Shown here: piece after piece, positions 25,367 to 34,885 of the stretch
Numbering within the stretch: the stretch's first letter is position 1
Layout: every line of letters starts with the position of its first letter
NCBI GenBank assembly: GCA_910578405.1
Contig: CAJTQO010000010.1
Location: forward strand, 3,175 to 67,174
Length of the DNA: 64,000 nucleotides
From: an uncultured Lachnospiraceae bacterium
GTDB taxonomy: Bacteria; Bacillota; Clostridia; Lachnospirales; Lachnospiraceae
Direction of reading: 5' to 3'
Translations under genes and position numbers: made by a program
The notes under the pieces: generated by a model
What the model was told of the DNA's origin: nothing
What the model saw: the letters and a program-made list of their open reading frames with translations, nothing else
The model's database searches: none

Positions 25367-26596
25367 CTACAGCCTATATACACCTTCACGCTCCATCACA
25401 TTGCGCGTATCTAAAACCAGCAAATCACCTATCTCATCCATTCTTTCCTTTATCTCATCGTGTCCCACCATAATGACTAAAAAGTCTATATTTTTCAAAA
25501 ATTCCTTAAAATCATGATACTGGTTTTCTATGATATCCTCTTTTATGTATGGATCATATATCTTAATTCCCCTTGCCAAATGCCGCCTCATGTTCGCAAT
25601 AAGCTGCAGCGTAGGGCTCTCCCGGATATCATCCACATTCTCTTTATATGTTAGCCCATACAAGCCAACCTTCTCTATGGCCTCTATGCCATTCTCATCC
25701 ATTATTTCACGTATCCTTTCCAATACATATTCCGGCATGGAATCATTAATCTTCCTGGCCGCCAGAATAATATTGGCGAGCCCTGGATAGTCACCGACCA
25801 AAAACCATGGATCTACGGAAATGCAGTGTCCTCCGACTCCAGGCCCTGGCGTCAATATATTAACCCTTGGATGCCTGTTGGCAATCCGTATCAGTTCATA
25901 TACATTAATGCCTGCAGCCCGGCATATTTTTACAAGCTCATTGGCATAGGCAATATTTATATCACGGTATGCATTCTCCACTACTTTAGACATTTCAGCC
26001 GTTCGAATATCCGTCAGATCTATTTCACCTTTACAGAAACTGCTGTAAATATGACATACCTTCTTTGCCACTTCCTCTTCATCCGCGCCAATTGTCCGGT
26101 TATTATAAATTAATTCCTGAAGCATACTCCCTGGAATAATACGTTCCGGGGCATGTGCCAAACATATTCTTTTTCGATGTTTTACACATGCTTTATCAAC
26201 AATAGGACGCACAAACGTATCTATGGTTCCAGGGGAAACCGTTGATTCAATCACTATTATGACATTGTCATCACAAACTTGGACCACCTTTTCCACCGCC
26301 GAAATCAGATAGTCCGCCACCACTTTCTTGCTCGCCTTATGGAATGGCGTTGGCACTGCCACAATATATACATCAGCCTTCTGGTATTCATCCGTAAACC
26401 GGATGCCATTCTTTAATGCTTCCTGATACAATCCTTCCAGCCCAGTTTCTTCAAAGGTAAGGGTTCTATTCTTCAATTGCGCCACTTTCTTAGCGTCTAA
26501 ATCCGTGCCTGTCACCTGCAGCCCTTTGGACGCCAGCATAAGCGCCGTAGGCAGCCCAATATATCCCAATCCTATTACATTAATCCTTTCCGTCAT
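25367..26596 (-). CDS. wecC: UDP-N-acetyl-D-mannosamine dehydrogenase (WecC-like)
   Basis: A 409-residue nucleotide-sugar dehydrogenase that oxidises UDP-ManNAc to UDP-ManNAcA with two NAD+. Visible marks are the N-terminal NAD site INVIGLGYIGLPTA, the conserved ESTVSPGT and HAPERIIPG, and the catalytic-Cys motif GPGVGGHCISVDPWF. The latter, preceded by HPRVNILTP, is characteristic of WecC and distinguishes it from UDP-glucose dehydrogenases. wecB lies three genes upstream in the same operon, so UDP-ManNAcA is a credible product. GGGAGAG precedes the ATG. Confidence 0.92.
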   Translation of the reverse strand: MTERINVIGLGYIGLPTALMLASKGLQVTGTDLDAKKVAQLKNRTLTFEETGLEGLYQEALKNGIRFTDEYQKADVYIVAVPTPFHKASKKVVADYLISAVEKVVQVCDDNVIIVIESTVSPGTIDTFVRPIVDKACVKHRKRICLAHAPERIIPGSMLQELIYNNRTIGADEEEVAKKVCHIYSSFCKGEIDLTDIRTAEMSKVVENAYRDINIAYANELVKICRAAGINVYELIRIANRHPRVNILTPGPGVGGHCISVDPWFLVGDYPGLANIILAARKINDSMPEYVLERIREIMDENGIEAIEKVGLYGLTYKENVDDIRESPTLQLIANMRRHLARGIKIYDPYIKEDIIENQYHDFKEFLKNIDFLVIMVGHDEIKERMDEIGDLLVLDTRNVMEREGVYRL

Positions 26597-26600
26597 TCCC

Positions 26601-27281
26601 TTACTCTCCCTGTCCGTCTATTGCATACAGCACCAGCTCACTTGCATAGGCAAAGTGCGCCCTAAGGTATAACTTGTATTCCGGCACGATGCTTTTAATA
26701 AATTGTGGTATAGTAATTAGGTCTTCCCGCTTATGGTACATACAGATAGCCAGTTTGGGCCGGCCTCTTTTTATCATTTCCACAGCCCCATGCAAAGCCT
26801 GCAATTCCGCTCCTTCTATATCCATTTTCAGGAATGTTGCCACATCCGGCCCGTCTATCAAATCATCCAATTTATCCACTTTGATTGCCCCTGTACCGTT
26901 ATCTTCCCCTTCCATAACCTCTCCACATCCATTTTTAGTGGAAAAGCAAAGGCAATCCTTTTTGTCCCATGCTCCTACTGGAATATGGACTATATTCCCT
27001 GACACTTTCTTGTGCAACGTTTCAAAATGTCTGCGGTCGGGTTCCAATGCATAATACTTCCGAAAATGCCCTGCCTTTTTCAAAAAGGTTTCTAACGTAT
27101 CTCCGATATAAGCGCCACAGTCTACAAAAACCTCATTCTCCTCCAAATGTATAATGTCCTCTGGGAAATATTGGTTTTCCACATCCTCCCTTTCCCATAC
27201 ATCCAGCATGGGAAAAGCAGTCAGTTCAATATGCCCTTTTAAGTAAGCATCCATTGTTCTTTTTGACTTCTCATCTTCCAA
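26601..27281 (-). CDS. FkbM-family methyltransferase, C-terminal part of a TAG-split gene
   Basis: 226 residues with SAM motif I FVDCGAYIGDTLETF and the FkbM segment FLKMDIEGAELQALHGA. The family methylates hydroxyls of sugars and other molecules. The frame begins at a TTG (27281) with no ribosome binding site. Read upstream in the same frame it gives T-Y-D-W, a TAG at 27294-27296, and then the end of the Rossmann-like protein encoded upstream. The joined 390-codon reading frame would be an ordinary Rossmann-FkbM fusion. So this is either the broken C-terminal part of one gene or a product of stop readthrough. Later in-frame ATGs (27254) also lack a good ribosome binding site. Confidence 0.8.
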   Translation of the reverse strand: MEDEKSKRTMDAYLKGHIELTAFPMLDVWEREDVENQYFPEDIIHLEENEVFVDCGAYIGDTLETFLKKAGHFRKYYALEPDRRHFETLHKKVSGNIVHIPVGAWDKKDCLCFSTKNGCGEVMEGEDNGTGAIKVDKLDDLIDGPDVATFLKMDIEGAELQALHGAVEMIKRGRPKLAICMYHKREDLITIPQFIKSIVPEYKLYLRAHFAYASELVLYAIDGQGE

Positions 27282-27293
27282 CCAATCATAAGT

Positions 27294-27773
27294 CTATAAA
27301 AATAACGTATAGTTTTCTTTGAAATAATGAATATTCAAATTCCTTTTCAACAAACCAGCATAATAATTGTCAACCAAATACACCTTTGAATCCACAAACC
27401 GAAAACCATTGCTCCAAAAAATTTGGCAGCCATTCAGCACATAAACTGTTTTGACATATTTATCCGCAGTCAGCCTGTTGGTCAGTTCTCTGTGTCCCAG
27501 CACATGGAAACCTGCCACCACCGCAATTTCTTTCCGGTTATTTTCCAGAAATTCTTCTCCTATGTATACTCTATTTCCATAGAAATCCTCTGCTTTTGAT
27601 ACAAATTCCCTACTGACCAGAACGCCCTCTACCTTAATCCGGAAACTATCCAATATATCCAGCATTTCCTTTGCATAAATCCCATTTCCATATAAATATA
27701 TTTCCTTTTCCCCTTTCAGTCTCCGGATTCCTTCCGGAATCCTGTCTGCCGCTGCCACATATTCCCCGAACAT
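27294..27773 (-). CDS. Rossmann-like N-terminal part of the TAG-split FkbM gene
   Basis: 159 residues starting at the ATG at 27773, which follows GGAGGGAGTAGG and lies 5 bp after the wecB stop; the open frame extends upstream into wecB without meaning. Residues 20-110 form the recurrent Rossmann-like module (EIYLYGNGIYAKEMLDIL, VVAGFHVLGHRELT). The end (YYAGLLKRNLNIHYFKENYTLFL) is the kind of linker that precedes FkbM domains, but the frame stops at TAG 27294-27296, directly before the FkbM part in the same frame. Codon 160 of the combined gene is the stop. Confidence 0.75.
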   Translation of the reverse strand: MFGEYVAAADRIPEGIRRLKGEKEIYLYGNGIYAKEMLDILDSFRIKVEGVLVSREFVSKAEDFYGNRVYIGEEFLENNRKEIAVVAGFHVLGHRELTNRLTADKYVKTVYVLNGCQIFWSNGFRFVDSKVYLVDNYYAGLLKRNLNIHYFKENYTLFL

Positions 27774-27777
27774 AAAC

Positions 27778-28881
27778 CTACTCCCTCCATCTGTCTGATA
27801 TGATCCTTGCAATCCTTTCGGATGCCCTGCCGTCCCCATATGGGTTCACTGCCGCAGACATTCTATCGTACATTTCCTTATCTGTCAGAAGTTCCTGCAT
27901 CGCCTTCTTAATCCCCTGTCTGGATGTGCCTGCTAATTTTAATGTTCCCGCTTCAACGCCCTCTGGCCGCTCTGTAACATCACGCATAACCAGAACTGGT
28001 TTCCCCAATGACGGCGCTTCTTCCTGTATCCCGCCACTGTCCGTCACAACAAAGTAACAACGTTCCATAATATTATGAAAATCCATCACATTCAGCGGTT
28101 CAGTCAGCATAACCTTTTGCGTTTTCCCCAATACCTCATTCGCCGTTTTCCTTACCATTGGATTTAAATGCACCGGATACACTACCCTGACGTCCTCATA
28201 TTCCGAAACAATATCCCGGACCGCCAGGAACATGTCCCGCATGGCATTCCCAAGGTTTTCCCTCCGATGAGCCGTCAGAAGAATTAGCCTGTCCTTTCCT
28301 GCCCACTGCAGGATTTCATGGGTATAGCCAGGATATATCGTTGTGCGCAATGCATCAATCACAGTATTTCCCGTCACATAAACCGCCTTTTCACTTTTCC
28401 CTTCTTTTATTAAATTGTCTCTTGCCTTTTCCGTCGGGGCAAAGAAAAGGTCAGAAACCGCATCCACTGCCAGTCTGTTGAATTCTTCCGGAAACGGCGA
28501 ATAGTGGTCATATGTCCTTAGTCCTGCTTCCACATGGCACACCGGCACATTCAAATAATATCCCGCCAACGCAGCGGCAAAAGCTGATGTTGTATCTCCA
28601 TGAACCAGGACTGTCACCGGTTTTTCTTTTTCCAATATGCTGCGTATTCCAGACATTACCTTTTCCGTAATATCAAACAATGTCTGTCCCTTTTCCATAA
28701 TATCCAAGTCATAATGCGGTATAATATGGAAAGTATCCAAAATTGGCCAGAGCATCTCTTTGTGCTGCCCTGTAATGCACACGACGGTTTCAAACCCTTT
28801 GTGTTTTTTCAGTTCCTTTACCACAGGACACATTTTGATTGCCTCCGGCCGGGTGCCGAATACAGCCAATATTTTCTTCAT
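27778..28881 (-). CDS. wecB: UDP-N-acetylglucosamine 2-epimerase, non-hydrolysing (WecB)
   Basis: A 367-residue enzyme converting UDP-GlcNAc to UDP-ManNAc. The start at 28881 has AGAGGTGG upstream and gives the classical beginning MKKILAVFGTRPEAIKM. Other marks are CITGQHKEML, VHGDTTSAFAAALAGYY, VEAGLRTYD, LLTAHRREN and the nucleotide-binding VTDSGGIQEEAPSLGKPVL. The length is typical. It supplies substrate for the WecC-like dehydrogenase at 25367. This is distinct from the hydrolysing NeuC-type epimerase domain at 34886-36721, so the operon makes two different ManNAc-type sugars. Confidence 0.95.
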   Translation of the reverse strand: MKKILAVFGTRPEAIKMCPVVKELKKHKGFETVVCITGQHKEMLWPILDTFHIIPHYDLDIMEKGQTLFDITEKVMSGIRSILEKEKPVTVLVHGDTTSAFAAALAGYYLNVPVCHVEAGLRTYDHYSPFPEEFNRLAVDAVSDLFFAPTEKARDNLIKEGKSEKAVYVTGNTVIDALRTTIYPGYTHEILQWAGKDRLILLTAHRRENLGNAMRDMFLAVRDIVSEYEDVRVVYPVHLNPMVRKTANEVLGKTQKVMLTEPLNVMDFHNIMERCYFVVTDSGGIQEEAPSLGKPVLVMRDVTERPEGVEAGTLKLAGTSRQGIKKAMQELLTDKEMYDRMSAAVNPYGDGRASERIARIISDRWRE

Positions 28882-28905
28882 CCTTTCCACCTCTTTTCGC
28901 CTGCA

Positions 28906-30183
28906 TCAGGTTTTAGGGGCAGCCCCAAAATGGATGCGCAACGCCTCCGTTATATAGTGCAGCCTTTGGCCAAAACCTATCTTCAGTTTATGAAACTTCA
29001 ACCTTCCGCTTAAAAAATCTGCCACCTCCTTTGATGGACGGTACGACTTGCCTGGGACATAATTCATATATTCATAAAGCTGTTTTTCAACTTCCCTGTT
29101 TCTTTGAAACAAATTATCCCCCGCCTCTATCCTTTCCATATATTTCTCCAAAACCCCTACTTCGTCTATATCTTCATAATAGGTGGACGCTGTCAGTCTT
29201 TTGCTTTCTGTCATATAGCGGTTCACAATATCCCTTTGCTCCAATTTTAACGTAGGTGTCTTATACAAATAAGATTCTAAGTCCACCGTTGAGCCATAAT
29301 GTATCATTAGCCTGCTTAATGGCAGCAGTTCGCTTATAGGGATACTTTTTTCGATTAGTTTTATATTTTCAAACTGACGCAGAGGCTCCAGATATTTCAT
29401 TTTTCTCCGCCCGGCTTTTATGCTTTCTATTTCATGCGGATGCAGCTTAACAATAAACAGAATTTCCTTATGCCTCCGGGCTGCATTCACAATATGCGCA
29501 ATATACTTTTCACAATAGGCACGCTCCTTCTCGATTGCTTCCATATATTGAACAAAAGTCTCATCCCTGACAATTTCATCTTTCCTTCTTCCCTGGACAT
29601 TCACAATATCCTGCGCATTGATAAGATCTTGTTTGGTGTATAAAATCCTGGAAAATGCAGTTAATGCCAACACCTTACTCCGCCTGTCCCGCATAAGCTG
29701 CCTTGCCTCAGGGCTGCTACATGCCCACTCTTTTTCATACATTGGATTTCCGGCAATTTTAATCTGTGACTTTGCTAAGACTTTATTTTGTATATGCAGT
29801 TCACGCCCTAAATGCTTGGCCAAAGCCCGTCCCCAAAAAATATGATAATCCACAAGCGTAGGAGAATAATCATACGCCCCTGCCCAAAGTTTTAAAACTT
29901 CTTTGTCGTAATAGTCTATCAACCCTTCTGTCGTAAAAGTTACAATCAAAGAGCGGCAGCAAATCTTTGCAAGCATATACATATAAATCTGGATATATGT
30001 TGTAATAGGGTAAGTTACTATAATATGAGGTCTAAGCTGCAGCAACCGTTTTGGCAAATCTTTATCCATGCAACTGATTTGATAGACTTTTATTCCCTTC
30101 TTTTTTTGCAGTTCTTTAGAAATTCTCTCTATGTTGACATGCTCCCTTTCATAATTATTATATAAAAATAGGATCTTCTTCAT
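28906..30183 (-). CDS. surface carbohydrate biosynthesis protein, GT-B fold
   Basis: A 425-residue cytoplasmic protein starting at 30183 behind GGGAGGAATG. The beginning MKKILFLYNNYEREHVNIERIS and the C-terminal half (LFIVKLHPHE, LPLSRLMIHYGSTVDLESYLYKTPTLKLEQ) match the family often called surface carbohydrate biosynthesis protein, related to CDP-glycerol glycerophosphotransferases and other GT-B enzymes. The HYGST segment corresponds to the nucleotide-sugar or CDP binding loop. It is found with nonulosonic-acid genes in other bacteria. The transferred group is not known. Confidence 0.7.
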   Translation of the reverse strand: MKKILFLYNNYEREHVNIERISKELQKKKGIKVYQISCMDKDLPKRLLQLRPHIIVTYPITTYIQIYMYMLAKICCRSLIVTFTTEGLIDYYDKEVLKLWAGAYDYSPTLVDYHIFWGRALAKHLGRELHIQNKVLAKSQIKIAGNPMYEKEWACSSPEARQLMRDRRSKVLALTAFSRILYTKQDLINAQDIVNVQGRRKDEIVRDETFVQYMEAIEKERAYCEKYIAHIVNAARRHKEILFIVKLHPHEIESIKAGRRKMKYLEPLRQFENIKLIEKSIPISELLPLSRLMIHYGSTVDLESYLYKTPTLKLEQRDIVNRYMTESKRLTASTYYEDIDEVGVLEKYMERIEAGDNLFQRNREVEKQLYEYMNYVPGKSYRPSKEVADFLSGRLKFHKLKIGFGQRLHYITEALRIHFGAAPKT

Positions 30184-30265
30184 AAAGCATTCCTCCCATA
30201 TCCCGCTCTCAAACTGCCGCGCAAAGCGCCTCTATTCACTGTTTTTATCCCAGTGCATCCCAAAA

Positions 30266-31336
30266 TCACTTGCACCAGTTGATAAAATCCCCTAAGCGTA
30301 ATCCCTCACTAGTTTCCTCCAATATATACCCACACTTTAACATCCTTTGTACGGCCTCTTTCATACAATCTTCTCCATCTATCTCTAAACAGGCAATGTC
30401 ACTTCCAATCCGAATCAACGATATTTGATTCCTGCTGCATCCCCGAATTCCATATGCCTCATCCAGTGGAAAAAAATCTATTTCCCCTGCTTTAGATAAA
30501 ATTGACTGAAAGCTTTCCTCCAAAAATAATTCCGTCCCGCCTCCGCTATGTATGCCCCTTTTTTTTATTTTTTTATCCTCACAGTAAAAAATAATTTGAC
30601 CTTGGTAAGGAAAAAAATCCTTTATGTTTTCTTCCCACAGCATTAAATGTATCCTCTGCGCCTTTAAATCAAAATAATATAAAGAACCTTGCCGATCGAG
30701 AAGATAAACCTCTCCGTCCTGTTCCCTGATTTTAGCAAAGCCTCCCTTATCATGCTTAAGATGAAATTCCAGGACACTCATTGCATCGGAGCATAAATCA
30801 ATGATACAGACAGCGTCTGTCTCATAATAAGGGATGATAATCTTATTATCCACAATCACCGGCTCTGTGGCAAAGTAGTAACCTGTATACCATTCCTGCA
30901 TATTTTTCCATTTGCCGTCGGCACAGGTTATCCTTGCCTCCATTTCATTTTGAGCAGCGTCAAACTTCAAAATTTCCGGAGAATTTTCAGAAAAAATATA
31001 TATTTTCCCATTGCGGCATATGCTCGCGGCAATCCGTTTGCCTGACAGCCATGTTTCTTTCTCCCCTAAACCAACTTTTTCCCATTTATATTCAAAAAGA
31101 TCCAATGCAACCATAGAGTCCGCATACCTGGGCATTAAATACAGTCTGTCATCCACTCCGACTATGGATTCATAACTGCATTTCTGACTGGCTCCTTCAT
31201 TCAGCGCACCTGCAAACGTAAGCTTGCCCTGCTGCAGATCAAGCCGGAATAACCCACTGAATTCCTTTGACGCCATCCATATATTCCCTTTGTGCCAATA
31301 GGAATGTGACAGCATCCCAAAACCATACTCTCTCAT
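30266..31336 (-). CDS. predicted beta-propeller protein, unknown function
   Basis: A 356-residue protein with the start placed at the ATG at 31336, seven bases after GAGGAG. The sequence is a series of about six or seven short blocks of the form hydrophobic-DDRLYLMPRYADSMVALDL, NGKIYIFSENSPEILKFD, DNKIIIPYYETDAVCIIDL and DGEVYLLDRQGSLYYFDL, which is the four-strand blade pattern of kelch- or PQQ-like propellers. No signal peptide is present, so it is cytoplasmic. In this operon it could be a scaffold or a glycan-binding accessory. I know no experimentally described homologue. Confidence 0.6.
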   Translation of the reverse strand: MREYGFGMLSHSYWHKGNIWMASKEFSGLFRLDLQQGKLTFAGALNEGASQKCSYESIVGVDDRLYLMPRYADSMVALDLFEYKWEKVGLGEKETWLSGKRIAASICRNGKIYIFSENSPEILKFDAAQNEMEARITCADGKWKNMQEWYTGYYFATEPVIVDNKIIIPYYETDAVCIIDLCSDAMSVLEFHLKHDKGGFAKIREQDGEVYLLDRQGSLYYFDLKAQRIHLMLWEENIKDFFPYQGQIIFYCEDKKIKKRGIHSGGGTELFLEESFQSILSKAGEIDFFPLDEAYGIRGCSRNQISLIRIGSDIACLEIDGEDCMKEAVQRMLKCGYILEETSEGLRLGDFINWCK

Positions 31337-31374
31337 ATTTTTACTCCTCACTTCGCTTGCAGCCACAACCCCCG

Positions 31375-32145
31375 TCACTTGGACGCTTTCGAACGCTCCC
31401 CACTGAATTTCCGGTATGCGCTCCCCTTATACGCCACTGTCTTCTCTATCAGATACGCCCATTCATAAAACACTTCCGGCATCTCCCGCACGGCTTCGTT
31501 CCTTGCGAAATCCCCCCTCCGCAAAAAATAGTCCGTCTCAAGCAGCTTTGCGTTATGCTCCAGCAATTGCCCCGTCAGGCTATGCACATCCGTAAAATAA
31601 TTTGGATGCTTCTTTCGGTATGCATTGGCCTCCGCCGTTAGGGCCGCCTCATCGTCCTTATAATAATTGTCATTTTTTCCTGTAAGCAATAGCCTTCCTC
31701 CCACTTTCAGCGCCCTCATCAATTCTTCTATTACAATTTCTTGGAAACAGGCGTCAAACACGCCCCAACAAAGTATTTTGTCAAAGGAATTGTCCTCAAA
31801 GGGGACGCTCATCCCATCGGACTCTATTAACCTCCCCGCCGCCTTCAGCTCCGGATAGTTTTCCGCGCAGCGCGCAAGGCTGACGCTGGAAACGTCCATC
31901 CCATAATAGCCGTCCGCCTCCCCGTTCACCCCCTTCCTGTAAATAGGGTAACATCTTCCGAAACCGCACCCATAATCCAAAAAACGCTCTTCCGGCAGCA
32001 CGCCTAATTTCAGAAAATAATTTTCCAAAAGCGAATCGTCCCCTGTCCTGTCTTTTGCCTGCGCGCTTTGGTTGGCTTCCCCCACCTTATTTTCCCAATA
32101 TGTCACATAATCGTTCCAAAAATCTTTATTGTTTGTGTTTTCCAT
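31375..32145 (-). CDS. class I SAM-dependent methyltransferase
   Basis: A 256-residue enzyme with motif I FLDYGCGFGRCYPIY (near residue 57), motif II YYGMDVS, motif III-like DSIDKILCWGVFD variant and LLTGKNDNYY. The class I Rossmann fold is clear and length is normal. It overlaps the propeller gene's open frame and precedes it in the operon. Likely O- or N-methylation of a sugar residue is inferred from the glycan genes around it. Confidence 0.85.
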   Translation of the reverse strand: MENTNNKDFWNDYVTYWENKVGEANQSAQAKDRTGDDSLLENYFLKLGVLPEERFLDYGCGFGRCYPIYRKGVNGEADGYYGMDVSSVSLARCAENYPELKAAGRLIESDGMSVPFEDNSFDKILCWGVFDACFQEIVIEELMRALKVGGRLLLTGKNDNYYKDDEAALTAEANAYRKKHPNYFTDVHSLTGQLLEHNAKLLETDYFLRRGDFARNEAVREMPEVFYEWAYLIEKTVAYKGSAYRKFSGERSKASK

Positions 32146-32152
32146 TCTCCGT

Positions 32153-33496
32153 TCACCCCATATTCAAAATTTCCCTTTTTACATTTCCCGTCTTTGCGTC
32201 CATTACAATGACGTCCGTCACGCCGCTTGCGCTGTTCGCCGCAATCCCTATGCGCTCCACGCAGTCCGGCTCCACCGAATCTCTGTCAAAAGTAAAGGCC
32301 CATTCATAGTCCGCTGTAAAATCCAAATTGCTCCAAATATACTTCCCTCCCAACAGCTTCAGGCAGAAAAAGGGCTGCGCCCCGAATATATTCTCATCCG
32401 ACCGAATCCTAACGCTCCGCCTCCCTGGCCCCAGTTCCGCTTCCAGCCTGCAGCTTTTGGGCTCCAGCTTAAAATACCTGCGCATCCCTTCCAACGCATT
32501 GCAGTATTCAAACGGCACGTCCGGATACCGCTGCGCGACGGCCCGGAGCATCCCCCGCATAAGCTCAATGTCATAGCACACATCCCTAAAGTCATGATCC
32601 GTAAAGGAAACCAACTGGTCCTTCCCTTTCCGCGCCTCGCAAAACGCCTGCTCAAAATCCGCTTTGGAAATATTGCGCATCCTCGTGTTCATGTTCAGGC
32701 ACCTGGCTATCGCCCTTTTGCAATCCCCCTTTTTCCGATAGTCGGCATAATCCGGATGGTAAGGCTCCCATGACGTAACCGCCCCGGCCCAATTGCCAAA
32801 ACGTCCGTCCTGCACATCCCTTTGCCCTGTCGGCGCTTCCCCTTTCACCGCTTGGTTTGCATAGTCAAATGGTATCCACTGTTCGAGGAGCCAATGGGAA
32901 TCCGGCCTTTCCGTATGGAACCCCGGCCTGTACGCCGATGGGAAAAAGCCGCGGTCTATCACCTTTCTGGCCAATATTTCGAAAATATGGGGAGATGACA
33001 CATAATTCATCCCACAGGCATTGTATTCCCCATTTACCGGCAGCGGATGAAAGTGCCACTGTATCAAATCCCCATAGGCGTGCCCCGCCTTCTTACGGTA
33101 CCAGTCATAGATGGAATGATGGCCCGCTATCCTCATTCTCGGATTCTCCCCGGTGAACCCTGCGTGATCCATGCAAAACCAACTGCATTTCCATCCCCCA
33201 TTCCCGCTGTCTGGAAACCCTTCCCTGAATTCCGCGCTGTTTAGCCTGTCCATCATTGCTTCAATTTCCGCAAAATTCTTATGCGTGGACAAAAGGCTGG
33301 CATCCAGCATCCTGGCCACTTCCTTTTCCTTTCCCCCTAAATCAATGCCGCCCCGCTGCAGCTTTTTCAGGTTTTCCTCCGTCGGTTCAATGCCCTCTAT
33401 TCCAAAAACGGCCTCCAGCCTTTCAAAAGTGGCTGACAGCCCCTCATATAACGGCCCTTCCGTGTCTATGCAATGCACGATGTACACCTTTGCCAT
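32153..33496 (-). CDS. NodB-like polysaccharide deacetylase-related protein
   Basis: A 447-residue protein starting at the ATG at 33496 (GGGAGGGG upstream). It begins VYIVHCIDTEGP, in which the DTEGP matches the metal-binding TFDD position of NodB-fold enzymes. It continues with IQWHFHPLP, SAYRPGFHTE and LVSFTDHDFRD, giving the His and Asp residues expected for a metal-dependent amidohydrolase. The C-terminal 110 residues look like a beta-rich accessory domain. No signal peptide, so it would act on cytoplasmic sugars or intermediates. The stretch is visibly more GC-rich than genes at 24-31 kb. Confidence 0.65.
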   Translation of the reverse strand: MAKVYIVHCIDTEGPLYEGLSATFERLEAVFGIEGIEPTEENLKKLQRGGIDLGGKEKEVARMLDASLLSTHKNFAEIEAMMDRLNSAEFREGFPDSGNGGWKCSWFCMDHAGFTGENPRMRIAGHHSIYDWYRKKAGHAYGDLIQWHFHPLPVNGEYNACGMNYVSSPHIFEILARKVIDRGFFPSAYRPGFHTERPDSHWLLEQWIPFDYANQAVKGEAPTGQRDVQDGRFGNWAGAVTSWEPYHPDYADYRKKGDCKRAIARCLNMNTRMRNISKADFEQAFCEARKGKDQLVSFTDHDFRDVCYDIELMRGMLRAVAQRYPDVPFEYCNALEGMRRYFKLEPKSCRLEAELGPGRRSVRIRSDENIFGAQPFFCLKLLGGKYIWSNLDFTADYEWAFTFDRDSVEPDCVERIGIAANSASGVTDVIVMDAKTGNVKREILNMG

Positions 33497-33510
33497 ACCC
33501 GCCCCTCCCA

Positions 33511-34206
33511 TCACGTTCTTTCCATCTTATGCGACAGCAAAAAACTGGCATAGGAAAAATCCAGTTCCGTGTCTATGTCAACGGATTCCATTCGCCCCAT
33601 AATATACGCATAGGAGTTCCTGCCATAAAAGGACTGCAGACTCCTAAGCGCTTCCACTTTCGATATGTAAATCGCCCCATTTAACCTATAATGCTTTTTC
33701 AGTTCCTGCCTTCTCTCTAAATTCTTTTCATGGACAAAATGGAATAAATTTAAATCTTCCGGCAATACGTTGCTTAACAAAGGGCTATGCCCGCATTCAC
33801 AGACGCTTACGATAGAATCCGCCTTTTTGTCGTAAAACAGTCGGAAAGCGCCGTCAATGTTTTCCGTCGTCCTCAGCGGCGAAGTGGGCTGAAGGACAAT
33901 GACGGCGTCATAATGCCTTCCCAATCTTTCATATCCATCCAGCGCTTCCAATATGGCGTCTAACGATTTGGACGCGTCCCCGGAATTTTCCGCGCTCCTC
34001 AAAAAAGGGACGCATGCGCCATACTTTCTTGCAATATTGGCGTATTCCCTGGAATCCGTGGAAACCATCACTTCATCAATATATTGGCTTTCCAATGCGC
34101 TTTCTATGGCATAGGCCATCAATGGCTTCCCATTTAGCAACCTGATATTTTTATCCTTTATTCCTTTTGAACCGCTTCTGGCCGTTATAATCCCTAAAGT
34201 CCTCAT
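33511..34206 (-). CDS. CMP-nonulosonate synthetase (NeuA/LegF family)
   Basis: A 231-residue cytidylyltransferase activating a nonulosonic acid with CTP. The start ARSGSKGIKDKNIRLLNGKPL is the CTP-binding P-loop-like motif of the family. VVSTDS-type sequence (EVMVSTDSREYA) and VLQPTSPLRT follow, and VDIDTELDF near the end is the conserved metal-binding segment. I place the start at 34206, where family members begin; an ATG at 34221 overlaps the stop of the PIG-L gene as ATGA and is also possible. The gene closes the legionaminic-acid-like block. Confidence 0.9.
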   Translation of the reverse strand: MRTLGIITARSGSKGIKDKNIRLLNGKPLMAYAIESALESQYIDEVMVSTDSREYANIARKYGACVPFLRSAENSGDASKSLDAILEALDGYERLGRHYDAVIVLQPTSPLRTTENIDGAFRLFYDKKADSIVSVCECGHSPLLSNVLPEDLNLFHFVHEKNLERRQELKKHYRLNGAIYISKVEALRSLQSFYGRNSYAYIMGRMESVDIDTELDFSYASFLLSHKMERT

Positions 34207-34217
34207 ATGTCCCACTC

Positions 34218-34877
34218 TCATTCAATTGCTTTTATTAATCGAAAAGCTTCCGCATACACTGTCCCTGCTTCTGTCCCCCTAAGTACGGCCTGTGCCTTTA
34301 TTGCATCCAGGCTTCTTGGAAAAGGCAGTTCATCCAGTTCGGTATCATATATACGCAACGCCTCTAATTTCTTTTCCAGATAATCTGAAATATTTATATA
34401 CAAATTAGGTTCGAACCGCTTATAAGGCATTCCAAAATTTGTCTCTGACAAGATTTCCATCGTCATAATTCGTTTAATATAATTACGGCGAAATATTTTT
34501 GAACTTGCATAAGCCGCTTCAAAAACATATTTATGATCGGAATGTGCATCATTATAATCCGGTAGGATAATGCATTCAGGCTTTATACTGTCAAATGCCC
34601 TTCCTATCTCCTGAACCAATTTTCCTTTTACACTTCCATTTAACCCGGCAGGCGTAAAACCCAAATTTATAAATCCGGAAAAATCAAAGCAATCCACCAC
34701 ACTGCTAATCTGGCGTCTGCGTTTCTCCTTAAACGCTTCACAATACCCCCCCCCTGAATTTGCATCCGTAACATTTACCCAATAAATCTCATTTCCTTCA
34801 TCCTTTAATTTAAAAATGCTCCCTCCGGCGCCTAATGTTTCATCATCAGGATGCGGGGACACAACCGCAATTCTCAT
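34218..34877 (-). CDS. PIG-L/LmbE-family deacetylase
   Basis: A 219-residue zinc-dependent N-deacetylase-like protein with the signature SPHPDDETLGAGG at residue 6 and the second metal motif DAHSDHKYVFEAA near residue 115. The family removes acetyl groups from N-acetylglucosamine-containing conjugates. It lies between the formyltransferase-epimerase fusion and the CMP-sugar synthetase. It might remove an N-acetyl group so that another acyl group, possibly formyl, can be installed; this is inference. The ATG at 34877 lies 8 bp after the preceding stop. Confidence 0.88.
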   Translation of the reverse strand: MRIAVVSPHPDDETLGAGGSIFKLKDEGNEIYWVNVTDANSGGGYCEAFKEKRRRQISSVVDCFDFSGFINLGFTPAGLNGSVKGKLVQEIGRAFDSIKPECIILPDYNDAHSDHKYVFEAAYASSKIFRRNYIKRIMTMEILSETNFGMPYKRFEPNLYINISDYLEKKLEALRIYDTELDELPFPRSLDAIKAQAVLRGTEAGTVYAEAFRLIKAIE

Positions 34878-34885
34878 AACAAACT

